A stretch of 64,000 bases of DNA from Pseudozyma flocculosa PF-1 (Eukaryota > Basidiomycota > Ustilaginomycetes > Ustilaginales > Ustilaginaceae): assembly GCF_000417875.1 (NCBI RefSeq), contig NW_006920887.1, forward strand, positions 553,903-617,902, in the 5' to 3' direction. This document shows, piece by piece, positions 53,684 through 64,000 of this stretch (position 1 is the first letter of the stretch; the number at the start of each line of letters is the position of its first letter). A program made the position numbers and the translations under genes. Below the pieces are notes generated by a model that was given only the letters and a program-made list of their open reading frames with translations, was not told the DNA's origin and searched no databases.

Positions 53684-54309
53684 TCGGTCCGATGGTCGAT
53701 GGTGTGCCGTGGGTGACGGTGGGTGGCGTCAAGAGAGGGGAGCGAGCATCTTGTGACTGTGATGGTGCCCGTCTAGTCGAATGCACCGATGATGGCGAGT
53801 CGAGGGAGCCTGGTTTGCTGCTAGTCGCTTCAACTGCGCTTGGGGTCCGGCAAGGGGCCACTCTGAAGTCCACAGCCCGCTCGCTCCAACATACGCATTG
53901 ATGCCACCGTCCGCCGTCGATAGCCGAATTCAGCCCGACCCAGATGCCTAGCTCTAGCTGCAAGAGAGACCTATCTCGGCGCTGCTGTACCACCACGGCC
54001 ACCACCTCTCCCCCTCGCCTGGTCTTGCTATCGGCGGCGATTGCCCGCCACAGCGCGGTCCGTTGAACGAACGAGGCGTCGCGATAAGCGCCCTGTGCTC
54101 TGTCGGAGGCGAGAGCAGCGCAGCACCTCGATAACTAGGCACCTGGCATCGATCGAGGTAAAAGCCCCCCCCCCCTCTCACGGGCCATTTCCGCCTGCCG
54201 CGCCCTACCCCCGCAGCAAAATTCCACCCCCCCCGAAAATACCCCCACCGCGACAACCGTCATATACGCAACTCGGGCTCGCCTTTGACGAAACCGAATA
54301 CCCTTTCGA
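53684..54309. other. Intergenic region before tRNA-Ile
   Basis: Non-coding DNA with two C-rich runs (about 54166-54178 and 54224-54233). A TATA-like CATATA lies about 45 bp upstream of the tRNA gene. No ORF is supported. Confidence 0.4.
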
Positions 54310-54412
54310 GCCCTATTAACTCAGCGGTTAGAGTGTGTGGCTTATAAGTTCCATTGGGCGGCGCGCCCTTGGGTTTACAACAGTGTCGGGAGTTCGAATC
54401 TCTCATAGGGCA
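54310..54412 (+). tRNA. tRNA-Ile (anticodon UAU) with intron
   Basis: A complete cloverleaf can be drawn. The 7-bp acceptor stem pairs GCCCTAT with ATAGGGC (discriminator A at 54412). The D arm is ACTC-loop-GAGT, and the anticodon loop CTTATA is followed by A across the intron (anticodon TAT at 54343-54345). The T arm is GGGAG-TTCGAAT-CTCTC. A 30-nt intron at 54347-54376 follows position 37, the canonical place. One mismatch remains in the anticodon stem (30-40). Confidence 0.88.
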
Positions 54413-54426
54413 GGAAACCATCATCA

Positions 54427-54431
54427 TTTTT
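54427..54431 (+). terminator. RNA polymerase III terminator of tRNA-Ile
   Basis: A T5 run starts 15 bp after the tRNA 3' end, as expected for Pol III termination. Confidence 0.6.
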
Positions 54432-55374
54432 CCTGCCGTCGTAGTCGTCCTCGCCTCGATTGGCCCTTTTCTTTTGGCCTCTTGCCTTTTGCGAGCCCCG
54501 GGCGCCGACGATGCCAGCTTTTGAAGGCAGAGGGAAACGAGCGTCGACCACGACTGCCCGCTGCGTGGTCGGAGGGGGATGTGCGCGGTCGGAGGGAGAT
54601 GTGCGCGGGCGGCGGGAAATGTGCGCGGCCTGCGTTGGACTGTCGGGCGCGCTGCGCGGTGGGCAGGAATCCGACCGACTTTGGCTCGCCATGCGAATGC
54701 GACGGTGGGCGGTGAGGGGCCGAAGTCAAAGGTGTCGTTCTGGACGGGGACCCCCGCTCCGACATCTGCAGCTAACTGTCGCCACCATCGTGGCGCAGGC
54801 GCGCATCAGGAGCGGCCGACCAGACGGAGCCACAGAAGCCGAGCTGAGCCAAGCCAAGCAGAGCGGAGCGGAGCAAGACGCGCGTCCCTCGACAGGCTAC
54901 GACCGCAAGTAGGGCCTGGCAGGCGGGGACGAGCCGGTCCAACCGTGACGGTCCGTTCCTGTCCCTGTTCCTGGCACCAGCACGATCCTACATACCACCA
55001 ACGCAGCGTATGCCGGGCGAGTGGGCGCGAGAGGCGATGAGCAGGCAGGCAAGCAGGCAGGCAAGCAGCCAGGCCCAAAGGGCAGCCAGCGACAAGGCTG
55101 GGTTCACCCGAGGTACGCTGCGCTGCGCCTGCGCTGCGCCTGCGCCGCGCAAGTCGACGCGGGCTCGAGAGCCCCTCGACGTCCCAAGTGGCCCCACCCG
55201 TCGCTCTCGGCCCTCCGTAACGTCCACCGTGAGTTGATCAACGAGCTCCCCCAGTGCAAGAGTGGCAGGGAGTCCCAGTCCAGGTCGTCTGAACCTAGAA
55301 CAGGCCACGTCCGTCCCATAGACCGCACCGTCCCAGTTCTCGGCCCGTTTCCCTAGCACACCTGCAGTACAGCC

Positions 55375-55390
55375 TGTATATATAGTAAAA
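55375..55390 (+). promoter_or_regulatory. TATA-like element upstream of tRNA-Gly
   Basis: TGTATATATAGTAAAA lies about 20-35 bp upstream of the tRNA gene, a striking AT-rich island in GC-rich DNA. TATA-like upstream elements assist TFIIIB placement in some fungi; the role here is inferred from position. Confidence 0.4.
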
Positions 55391-55410
55391 TCGGCGCGGT
55401 ATTCACGTGA

Positions 55411-55514
55411 GCATTGATAGTGTAGGGGTATCATGAGTCGTTGCCACTCATCGTCCGGAGCATCCGACGATTAACCGATTCGACTCGACCGGGGTTCGAG
55501 TCCCCGTCAATGCA
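55411..55514 (+). tRNA. tRNA-Gly (anticodon GCC) with intron
   Basis: The acceptor stem pairs GCATTGA with TCAATGC (discriminator A at 55514). The anticodon stem AGTCG pairs with CGACT across loop TTGCCA-T (anticodon GCC at 55443-55445). The T arm is CGGGG-TTCGAGT-CCCCG. A 33-nt intron at 55447-55479 lies after position 37. The D arm is short and weakly paired, as usual in tRNA-Gly. Confidence 0.88.
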
Positions 55515-55517
55515 TCC

Positions 55518-55522
55518 TTTTT
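55518..55522 (+). terminator. RNA polymerase III terminator of tRNA-Gly
   Basis: A T5 run starts 4 bp after the tRNA 3' end, matching Pol III termination. Confidence 0.65.
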
Positions 55523-55811
55523 GCTTCCTTTCCAGGTCTGGAGTGCCGGCGACCTCCCTTTTGCTATGCTGTGTTGAGGGCGCTTGCGAGCACAGGCGAG
55601 AAAAGGAGGGCAAGGAGGGACATGCGAGCACACCAATAGGATAGGTAGAAGGACACAGAGGACACACAAGCCACGATGCAGGCGGATTGACAGGGTAGAA
55701 GAAGGGCACGCCAGGATCAGGCGGCGTGGTTTTGATTGCAAGATGCATGAGCTGGTCGACGGCGTGTGAAGCCCGTCCGAAGACAGGTACCAGGCGAACC
55801 TGGGCGCCGCA

Positions 55812-58640
55812 TCAGTCGTCGTCGTCGCCCATGGCCATGTCGGCTTCGCCGTCGTCATCGTCCTGCTGCGCCGGGGCGGGCGCCTGGCCATTGGGGCCGG
55901 CCTGGGCCACGGCCGCCTCGGCGGCATCGGCATCCGCACCGGTACCGGCGCCGTCGACGAAGCCGGGTCCGCTGGCCTGCGCAGCGGTGTCCTCGGCATT
56001 CTGGCCGCCGTCCTCGTCGCTGGGCCAGTCAGCCTCCTTGAGGTAGGCGCAGATGACCAGCCTGCCTCCAAACTGGCGCCCGGCAATGGCGCGCAGCGCC
56101 GCGGCGCACTCGTCGACCTTTTCGTACCGCACGTACACCCTGCCCACGCCCTCGCGCTCCTCGTCGGCCTTTTTGTCCTCGCTGGGCTCCTGGGTGCGCT
56201 TCCACGTCTGGGCGGCGGCGCCCTTGGACTTTTTGGCGGGCCGCGGGATGCGCACGTCGGTCACGTTGCCGTACTTTGTGCACTCGTCGCGAATGTCCTC
56301 GACAATGTCGGCATACTCGTCGTCCGACTGCAGCTCCTCGGGCGTCACCATGTTGAGCATCACCATGCAGCTCGTGGGCTCGCCGGCGTCGCCGCCGTTG
56401 CCGGCAAAGTTGCGCAGCGAAGGGGGCAGGTTGGCCACGCCGCCGCTGCCGAGCGGGCCGGCGTTGGGGCCCGTGCCGGCGGCGCCATGGGCGTTGCGGC
56501 GGTCGTTGCCCATGCTCGCGCGCTGCACCACCAACTTGCGGTCGGCCAGCTCCATGTCGTTGAGGCCCTGGCACGCGAGGTCGGTGAGGGCCGGGTCGAC
56601 GTACTCGCAGAACGCGAAGCCCTTGGACGCGCCCGTGCCGGCCTCCTTGACCAGGTTAAAGGCGCGCAGCTCGCCAAACGACTGCAGCAGCTCGATGATC
56701 TGCTCGTCGGTGAGGTAGGTCGGCAGGCCGCCGACGAAGATCTTGTTGGGCGAGTCGGGCACGTTGGTGCTGATGACGCCGGGCACGTGGATGTTGGGCG
56801 GCGGTCGGACGTCGGGCCCCGTGTAGTCCTTTGGCCTGCGGATCTTGAGCGACTGCGACTGAAAGACGATTCCGTCAAACGACATGGCGTTGGTCGCCTC
56901 GTCCGGGTTGCGCAGCTCGAGGAAGGCGTAGCCCTTTTCCGGGTTGACCTGGGCCGCCACGCACGGATCGCCCTCCTCGGTGTTGAGCTTGAGCTCGCGC
57001 ATCTTTTCGTTGAAGAAGCCGCACAGGTTGGCCTCGGTCGCCTCGAGGGTGACGTTGCCAATGTACAGCCGCCTCGCCTGCCGGTTCGACGACGGCTCGG
57101 GGCGGTGGTCGTGGTGGTGCGGCGGAGGCGGCGGCGGCAGACCGGCGGCAAAGTCGGGGCGCGGCGGCATACCGTGCGGGGGAGCGCCCATGTGGATCGG
57201 CGGCAGGTTGCGCGNNNNNNNNNNNNNNNNNNNNNNNNNNNNNNNNNNNNNNNNNNNNNNNNNNNNNNNNNNNNNNNNNNNNNNNNNNNNNNNNNNNNNN
57301 NNNNNNNNNNNNNNNNNNNNNNNNNNNNNNNNNNNNNNNNNNNNNNNNNNNNNNNNNNNNNNNNNNNNNNNNNNNNNNNNNNNNNNNNNNNNNNNNNNNN
57401 NNNNNNNNNNNNNNNNNNNNNNNNNNNNNNNNNNNNNNNNNNNNNNNNNNNNNNNNNNNNNNNNNNNNNNNNNNNNNNNNNNNNNNNNNNNNNNNNNNNN
57501 NNNNNNNNNNNNNNNNNNNNNNNNNNNNNNNNNNNNNNNNNNNNNNNNNNNNNNNNNNNNNNNNNNNNNNNNNNNNNNNNNNNNNNNNNNNNNNNNNNNN
57601 NNNNNNNNNNNNNNNNNNNNNNNNNNNNNNNNNNNNNNNNNNNNNNNNNNNNNNNNNNNNNNNNNNNNNNNNNNNNNNNNNNNNNNNNNNNNNNNNNNNN
57701 NNNNNNNNNNNNNNNNNNNNNNNNNCGGGGATGCCAAAGAGGCCAGTAGCCTTGGCCGCCAGCGCCGGGGTCCCCTCGAAGCCGGGTGCGGGGATGTCCC
57801 ACTTGGTAAGAGGCCTCGGCCGCTCGCTGAGCGGGATCGTGCCTTCCGGCGTGGGGCTCCGCTTGAGCGCCGGGCTGCTGTCCCTCGGCCCTGCGTTGCG
57901 CCAGTCGCCTCCGCCATCTGGGTCGCCGCCCCTCGGTCGTGACCGGTAGTAGTCGTCGTCGTCGTAGCGAGAGGAGCGGCTGCGTCCCGGGTAAGAGCCG
58001 CTATAGCCGTCGTCGCGGTCGCGCCGCGATCTCGAGGAGCGCGAGTAGTAGTCGTCGCCGCCTCCGCCCCCGTAGTACTCGTCTTCGCGCCGGGTGCTGT
58101 GCGAGAGAGGTGCGTTGGCCGAATGGCGAGATGAATTGGTGTCAGGGTGTCAGAGGTGGGGTGGCAGAAAGAGCTATCGGACGGACGCACGGTCACCGCC
58201 GGGGTCGGGCGGGGCACTACTCACCTGGACCTGCTGTCGTCAGGGTAGTCGCGGTCCCTCCTGGCCCTCCTGCGCTCGCGGTCCCGCTCGTAGTCGTCGC
58301 CCTCGTCGTAGTCTTCGCGCTTCCGCCTGCTGGACGAATGCCGCTCATCCTGACCCTGGTCGTCTCGGCCGGATCGTCGGCTGGATCGCTCGCGGTCGCG
58401 GTCACGATCACGATCACGATCGCGATCGCGATCATGAGAGTCCCTATCTCTGTGGCTGTCCCTGTCCCTGTCACGAATCCTCTCGCGATCCCGGTCGCTG
58501 CGGTCGCCGCGGTCGCGGTCGCGGTCTCTGGTGCTTGATGGGTGTCGGTCTCCGTCCCTCTGGCGCACCTCCCTCTCGATGCCCGAGAGGAAGTCGTTTG
58601 TGCTACGCTGAGCGTCGTCGTGGCCCGCTCGATCGCCCAT
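55812..58640 (-). CDS. U2AF2: Splicing factor U2AF large subunit (U2AF65), interrupted by an assembly gap
   Basis: Exon 1 is 58225-58640 and exon 2 starts at 58096 (SRS-TRREDEYYGGG in frame); stop at 55812. The N-terminus is an RS/RD domain of alternating Arg-Asp. Before the gap is the hallmark linker RSPTPEGTIPLSERPRPLTK then WDIPAPGFEG. After the gap come RRM1 (RRLYIGNVTLEATEANL; GYAFLELR), RRM2 (NKIFVGGLPTYLTDEQI; GFAFCEYVD) and the U2AF-homology RRM3 (MVTPEELQSDDEYADIVEDI; VYVRYEKVDECAAALRAI). U2AF65 binds the polypyrimidine tract and recruits U2 snRNP, with U2AF35 and SF1 as partners. 511 N (57215-57725) hide the segment between the linker and RRM1. With that gap length taken literally the two sides are in different frames, so the gap size is wrong or an intron lies inside. 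The acidic C-terminal tail is unusual. Confidence 0.9.
57215..57725. other. Assembly gap (run of N)
   Basis: 511 undetermined bases lie inside the U2AF65 gene. If the gap holds only coding sequence its true length should be a multiple of three, which 511 is not. Confidence 1.
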
Positions 58641-60249
58641 GGCGGATAGAAGTGGGAGCGTGAGGTACCGGCGGTGTCGGAAGTGTCCAAATGCGGTTGC
58701 GCTGATGTGCTGCTAAGGGTGGACTTGTAGGCGCCAGATGCTGGCGTTGAGCGAGGGCCGGTCGGTGGGTGATGTAAGGTCTAGCTCGGTGGTAGACAGG
58801 CTGTCCCTGGGCGAACTGGTCGGGCGGAAGAGAGCGGGCTGTGCGCTGCTCAGGGTTGGGACGGAAGCGGAGACCGAGAGTGCGCGGTTGAATCGTGGCA
58901 GGAGCGATGAAAGACGTGGCACAGAGAGGGTTTGGACGCGCAACGCGAAAAGGGAAGCCGCCTTTGCTTCTCCACCCCCAGGGGCCAGCTCAGACTCAGC
59001 CGGACGAGTGAAGCATAGCAGGACGAGGTTGGCATCCATCGAGATCGGCATCCTGCTTGCCCGATGAATCGATCTCCGGAGCCGAGGGCCAGGTCGACGG
59101 CGGCCAGCAGGACATCAGGCCACCCATCCGAGGGCCGCCTCGACTTTCGGCGCGGGCCAGATGCCGTCCCAAAATGGGCTGATCTACGCTGCGCCGGACG
59201 CAGCCGGGCGGCGCCACCCTGCCTGCCTCTGCGCCCGGCCTCGCTGTCCACCGGCCCACCGTTGGGAGCCACCTCTGCAGCTTGCGGTGCAAGGCAGGCC
59301 AGGCCAAGCCAAGCCAGGCAGCGACATGGCCTGGCCTGAGCAGACGCCCCGCGGCCGCTCTCTCCCTAACCTGCGCACGTCCAGAGCCAGGGCTGGCTGG
59401 CTTCTCTAGATGCGGCCATCCAAGCTACAGATGACAGCTCGATACCATCGATGGAGCATGCCACGAATGGCTGGCCTCAAAGACGGAGCGCACCCGTCTT
59501 TCCGAGAGACAGCCCCGCACGACGTATGATCAACTCGACGCTCCAGGCCCTGGCGGTCTATCTCCTCTCCAAGCTCTATAGGTCGCACAGGTCGAGCGAG
59601 CATTCGCGGGTGGCGAGAGCTCTTCGCCGTTGTTGGCCGGTGCGCTCGCTCGCCGGGGCGTCGTCGTGCGTGTTGGGTTGGCAGGCCAGAGGTGTTGGAA
59701 ACCCGCCTCGACTCACAGCAGCAGCAGCAGCAGCAGCAGCAGGCCCGGCCTGCAGGCGAGTCAAAAAGCTGGCGAGCCCGCAGCGAGAAGAAACCAAAAA
59801 AACCTGGCGGGCAGACAGGCGGGCAGCGCCCAGCACCGCTGCACGGCCAGCACAGGCCTCCTGCTGGTCGTTGTGGCACGCTGCTCTGTCCTGTGCCGTG
59901 CTCTGCTGCTGGTGCTGGTGCTGCTGCTGCCGCCGCCGCCGCCGCCTGTGCCCGCTCGGCCTCTTTCCTGTTTCTGGCATGACCACCGCGCCTCGCCTTG
60001 CTTGGGCTGCCAGGTGTGGCCTGAGGTCGGCTCGCCTGGACTGACCTGGCCCCCTGCCCTCGTCAGGCTTCCAAGCCCGCCGCCTGTCGACAAGCAAGAA
60101 GAAGTCGGCGTCGAGCCACCTGCCCGCCCAACGCTACACCGCTCGAGAGACACTACCGCTTCCTTCCCGACCTTCATCCCCCACGATACCCTGAATCCTT
60201 TCACCCCATCCCGCACTTGCCCTTCCGCTCCTTTGCTGCATCTGCCACC
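58641..60249. other. Divergent promoter region between U2AF65 and HMG-CoA synthase
   Basis: About 1.6 kb of non-coding DNA. It contains an (AGC)n run near 59718-59744, CTG/CCG runs near 59905-59945 and a pyrimidine-rich leader before 60250. No RNA gene or supported ORF was seen. Confidence 0.4.
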
Positions 60250-62322
60250 ATGTCTGCCCGTCCCCAGAACGTCGGCATCAAGGCCATCGAAATCTACTTC
60301 CCCAAGAGAGTGAGTCGGCCGTCGTCGCCTCGTTCAGTCTGGTCATGCTGGGGCATTGGCGAGCTGCTGTCTCGACCAGGCTCGAGATCAACAGCCTTGG
60401 CGCTTCTTTGCCGAGATCCTTGTCGCCCATGTCGCCATCTGGACGGCCTGTCGAGCCAGATCGCTTCGAGCTGCTCAGATACAGCGGGCTGACGCCCCCC
60501 ATCTCTTTCGAACCGCCCCGACCCGCATCGCCCGCAGTGCATCTCGGAGGACGACCTCGAGGACTTTGATGGCGCCCCCAAGGGAAAGTACACCATCGGC
60601 TTCGGCCAGAAGTTCATGGCCTTCACCGACGACCGCGAGGACATCAACTCGTTTGCCCTCTCCGGTGAGTAGACGCAGGGCGTACTCTTTTTGCTGCTCG
60701 TTGCTGCTCGTTGCTGCTCGTTGCTGCTCGTTGCTCGAGGGAGAGGCAGAGGGGCGGGGGGAAACGGCGGAGCGAGATCGATCGATCGAAGACGGGGCCG
60801 CTCTTGGAGCGCAGATGGGCAGCGACAAGGAGGGCGATGGCACAGGGACGGGGACACACAGCAAAGCGGCTCGTGGGCGATACGAGACGCACAGGCGCGG
60901 ACGAAACTGGCAGGGCAGAGCTGGAGCGCTGTCACGAAAGGGAAAGCTGGAGCGTTGCGGGGGCAGCCTCGGCGGGGGCGAGGCGAGGCGCACTTTCGAG
61001 AACCGCAGGCTCCCTTCAATTTCTAGCGCCGTGGTGCTGATCCGCACTTGCTCCTCCTACCCGGACCCACGCTCCTTCTGCGACCGACGACAGTCGTCTC
61101 TGGCCTGCTCGAGAAGAACAACATCGACCCGCGCAGCATCGGCCGCATCGACGTGGGCACCGAGACCATCATTGACAAGTCCAAGTCGGTCAAGACGGTG
61201 CTGATGGACCTGTTTGCGCCGTCGGGCAACCACAACATCGAGGGCATCGACTCCAAGAATGCGTGCTACGGAGGCACTGCCGCCCTCTTCAACGCCGTCA
61301 ACTGGGTCGAGAGCAGCTCGTGGGACGGCAGGGACGCCATCGTCGTCGCCGGCGACATTGCCATCTATGCCGAGGGCAGCGCTCGCCCCGTCGGCGGCGC
61401 TGGTGGTGTTGCGCTCCTCATCGGTCCCGACGCGCCCCTCGTCCTCGAGCCGGCCCACGGCACCCACATGGCCAACTTCTGGGACTTTTACAAGCCCAAC
61501 CTCTCGTCCGAGTACCCCGAGGTCGACGGCCCCGAGACGATCCAGGCCTACCTCGGCTGCTTTGACCGGACCTACGACGCCTTCCGCCAGCGCGTCGCCA
61601 AGCTCAAGGCGGCGGCGGCGGCGGGAGGCAGCGCCAACGGCGCCAACGGCCACGCCGACGCCGCCGACGCTGCCGCGCTCGCCGCGACCAAGGTCGAGGA
61701 CTTTGACTACGTCGTCTACCACTCTCCCTACTCGAAGCTGGTCCAGAAGGGCTTCGGGCGCCTGCTGTACAACGACTTTGCGGCGGACCCCAAGAACGAA
61801 AAGTACGCCTCGATCCCGGCCGAGTTTGCCGAGCTGGACCGCAAGTCGACGATCACCAACAAGGACGTCGAAAAGGCGTTTGGCGCGTACGGCAAGCAGC
61901 TGCAGCAGAAGATGCTCGAGCCGAGCATGGACACGGTCAGGCGGTGCGGCAACATGTATTCCGCCTCGGTGTACGGCGGCCTGGTGTCGCTGCTGAGCAA
62001 CGTGTCGTCGCCGGAGATCCAGGGCAAGCGCATCCTGGTCTACTCGTTTGGGTCGGGCGCGGCGGCGTCGATGTTTGCCATCCGCGTGCGCGGCTCGACG
62101 GAGCAGATTGTCAAGACGACCGACCTCAAGGCGCGCCTCGACGCCATGCAGGTCGTGCCGTGCCAGACGTACGTCGACGCCCTCCAGACGCGCGAGGCCA
62201 CCCACAACGCCGTCAGCTACGACCCCAAGGGCGACGTCGCCCACCTCTGGCCGGGCGCCTACTACCTCGAAAAGGTCGACCACATGTACCGCCGCTTCTA
62301 CAAGCGCGTCCCCCTCGCCTGA
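60250..62322 (+). CDS. ERG13: Hydroxymethylglutaryl-CoA synthase
   Basis: Three exons: 60250-60309, 60538-60664 and 61094-62322 (471 aa, the normal family length). Donors GTGAGT, acceptors CAG, phases fit. The enzyme condenses acetyl-CoA with acetoacetyl-CoA to HMG-CoA, the entry to mevalonate, ergosterol and the isoprenoid tail of coenzyme Q. Exon 1 gives [13 protein letters not shown]; exon 2 gives [20 protein letters not shown]. In exon 3 are [16 protein letters not shown] and the active-site cysteine in [16 protein letters not shown], followed by [38 protein letters not shown] (catalytic His) and [14 protein letters not shown] low-complexity Ala/Gly insert (about residue 300) interrupts the usual sequence. 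Intron 2 (60665-61093) carries a tandem repeat. No peroxisomal or mitochondrial targeting signal is seen, so the cytosolic form is most likely. Confidence 0.97.
60691..60736. repeat. 10-bp tandem repeat TTGCTGCTCG in HMG-CoA synthase intron 2
   Basis: Four consecutive copies plus a partial fifth lie just downstream of the intron 2 donor. The repeat is unlinked to the splice sites themselves. Confidence 0.8.
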
Positions 62323-62959
62323 AGGTCGGGCCAGGGTGGCGTTCCGTGGTTTACATCGACTCGGTCCTTTTCCCTTCGTTTGGGATGAGGTCGACCAGGC
62401 GGAATCGGACCCGCACCCGCACCCGCACTCGGATTTGGCGCTCTGTTGTCGCTCTTCTACCCTTGTCCTCTCTTTTCTGCCTCTTGTGTCCTGGGCCAAA
62501 TACAAACTAGACTTTAATCAGCACATCCGCAGTGCTGCTGCGTCGAGTCGAGTGGAGCGCGCAGGCGGGCTGGCCGGTACGAGATGACGGTGAGACGATG
62601 TCGCTGAATTTCCACCACGGCGACAGAAGAGGCGGCGAGCGCTACATGAGCCAAGGGGAGGGGTGACCCAGATGGGGCCGCAGCTGGGCGGACCCACTTT
62701 GTTCTCCCTCGTTCGATGGCGTGACGAAGTCCAAGCGCCATCGAGAGGAACCACCACCACCATCCATCACGCCCCTCTTCGACACACAAGCAAACAAGCG
62801 CAGACATGCTCTCAAGGACACGCTCTAACGAGCAGAGCAAGAGCAGAGCACAAGCCACTGACGAATTTTTAACCCAGCTCCGTCCCTTCCAATCTTACGA
62901 TGCCGACCTCGGGACGAGGCCGTGTCGACATCTGGCCCGTCGAGGGTTTCGGCGGCTGA
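62323..62959. other. Convergent 3' region between HMG-CoA synthase and VPS18
   Basis: About 640 bp of non-coding DNA containing the 3' ends of two converging genes. It holds a small CGCACC repeat (62409-62432) and an AT-richer patch (about 62498-62520) that could serve as a polyadenylation region for the plus-strand gene. Confidence 0.4.
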
Positions 62960-64000
62960 CTATAGGGCCCACTCCTCCTCTTCGCCCTTTGCCACAAACG
63001 GCCTGGCGATATCCCCGACGGCGGCAGAGCAGAGGGGGCACTCGGCCGCAATGAGGCCATCGAGCTGCGCCATGAGGCTCGACCGCGTCTCCTCTTCCTC
63101 TTTCCTCGTCGCCGTCGTCATCGTCGTCGTCGTCGTCGTTGTCAGGGCAGCGCCGGCGCCGGCGGCGGGGATAGAGGACGACGACGGGTGGATCAGAGAC
63201 TGTCGTGGCGTCACCCACGTCGAGGCGGCTGTGGGCGTCGAAAATGGGTCCAGCGGCGCTAGGGCGCGTCGGCCGCCCGCCACGCCTGCCGAGACGCCCG
63301 TCGACAGCAGCGAGAGGATCGTCTCCGGCGACACAATGTCGCGCAGCTTGTCCAGACCCAGGCTTCTTGATGGTCCCCCGCTGCCGCCGCCGCCGTTGCC
63401 GTTGCCGCCACCACCACCACCGCCGTTGGCGGACCTGCTGTTAGCAGCTGCGCCCCCTCCGCTGGCAAGGTTGGCCTGCAGATCGACGAGCCGCCGCAGC
63501 TTGGCGCCGCCCATGCCCCTCGTCACGACGGCAACGAGGCAGTCGACGTGGAGCGCGTGGCGGCACGGGAAGATGTAAAACTGCCTCTCGACGGCCACGC
63601 GGCCGCACGACTCGCACCGCTGCTCGGCCTCGACGCTGACAAAGCGCGACGAGAGCGCCGCAATGTCGGCCGAGATGGCCGCCGCCGAGCGCGACGCCTC
63701 CTCCATCTCGTCCTTGAGCGTCTCGATGTGCGAGGCGTACGACTCGAGCGCCGAGCAGATGGCCGCCTTGCAGTCGTCGATGATGACAAAGTCGGGGAAA
63801 AAGGGCAGCGCGTCCTCGAGCGTGATCTGGTCGGTCCGTTCCAGGAACTCCATCGCGCTGCAAAGAGGGTGAGGAAGCAAGCCGTCCGGAAGGGGAAGCG
63901 ATAAAGGTAGGCGGTAGGCGGTCTCGTCAGCATGCGTCGTCCCACTGCTATAGCCGCCCCGATGCCTAGCGGCGACGGCTTCTCGCGCTCACCTCTTGAT
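62960..64000 (-). CDS. VPS18: VPS18/PEP3, C-terminal part (HOPS/CORVET RING subunit), runs off the window
   Basis: Seen: the last exon, 62960-63857, and 8 bases of the preceding exon (63993-64000) separated by an intron (63858-63992, GTGAGC donor, CAG acceptor), giving 301 C-terminal residues. The junction reads IKS-AMEFLERTD. The segment LEDALPFFPDFVIIDDCKAA followed by a coiled coil (SHIETLKDEMEEAS) is characteristic of Vps18. The RING-H2 domain begins RCESCGRVAVERQFYIFPCR (then HALHVDC) and ends ECPLCSAAV; between them is an unusual Gly/Ser/Thr-rich insert of about 130 residues. Vps18 is a core subunit of the HOPS and CORVET tethers that promote endosome-vacuole fusion. The N-terminal beta-propeller and most of the solenoid lie beyond position 64000. 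Confidence 0.9.

Larger units (their letters stand above)
54413..55410. other. Spacer between the two tRNA genes
   Basis: About 1 kb without a supported gene. It contains a short repeat rich in TGTGCGCGG/GGAGGGA (54576-54625) and AAGCAGGC repeats near 55040-55070. Confidence 0.4.

Noticed and set aside
60201..60210. TCACCCCATC, resembling a sterol regulatory element before HMG-CoA synthase
   Set aside because: Imperfect match, single copy and in a pyrimidine-rich leader where such words arise by chance.
61057..62505. 482-residue minus-strand open frame
   Set aside because: Antisense to HMG-CoA synthase.
1..64000. CRISPR arrays, prophage, insertion sequences, LTR retrotransposons
   Set aside because: No repeat-spacer array, integrase, transposase or reverse transcriptase words, and no paired long terminal repeats were seen; tandem repeats present are simple or protein-coding.

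Overview
This window is nuclear DNA of a GC-rich fungus, most likely a basidiomycete and probably one of the Ustilaginomycotina. The lineage is inferred from gene content and structure, not from a marker gene. Genes are single-exon or carry a few short introns with strong GTGAGT donors. Both tRNA genes have an intron after position 37. The coenzyme Q genes COQ11 and COQ10 are fused into one reading frame. There are no operons, ribosome binding sites, CRISPR arrays or recognisable transposons.

Layout. 1-5176: a giant acidic, repeat-built disordered protein (minus), followed by a repeat-rich spacer. 6792-16958: protein phosphatase 5 (+), a HAD phosphatase (-), an RmlD/MAT2B-like reductase (+), a Vps5-type PX-BAR sorting nexin (+) and an alcohol O-acetyltransferase (+). 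17134-25742: a zinc alcohol dehydrogenase, a TFIIB-family factor and an Ada-derived methylation-sensor-like regulator, all minus. 25743-39723: about 14 kb without a convincing gene. 39724-49611: RSC9-like chromatin remodeller subunit (+), PRP40 splicing factor (-) and an SVOP-type MFS transporter (-). 51403-53683: COQ11-COQ10 fusion (+). 54310-55514: tRNA-Ile(UAU) and tRNA-Gly(GCC), both with introns. 55812-58640: U2AF large subunit (-), interrupted by a run of N. 60250-62322: HMG-CoA synthase (+). 62960-64000: the 3' end of VPS18 (-), running off the window.

The genes are mostly unrelated housekeeping functions: splicing (PRP40, U2AF65), endosomal and vacuolar traffic (VPS5, VPS18), isoprenoid and quinone metabolism (HMG-CoA synthase, COQ11-COQ10) and transcription (RSC9, TFIIB-like, Ada-like). 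They are not a pathway cluster.

The most unusual locus is the Ada-like gene. It keeps the four-cysteine Ada metal site and AraC helix-turn-helix region, adds a disordered N-terminus of about 600 residues, and stops part-way through the alkylguanine-transferase module, before the catalytic PCHR motif. Four reading-frame breaks are visible: one in the repeat gene near 118-124, two in RSC9 and one in PRP40. The last three lie in G/C homopolymers and may be sequence errors.
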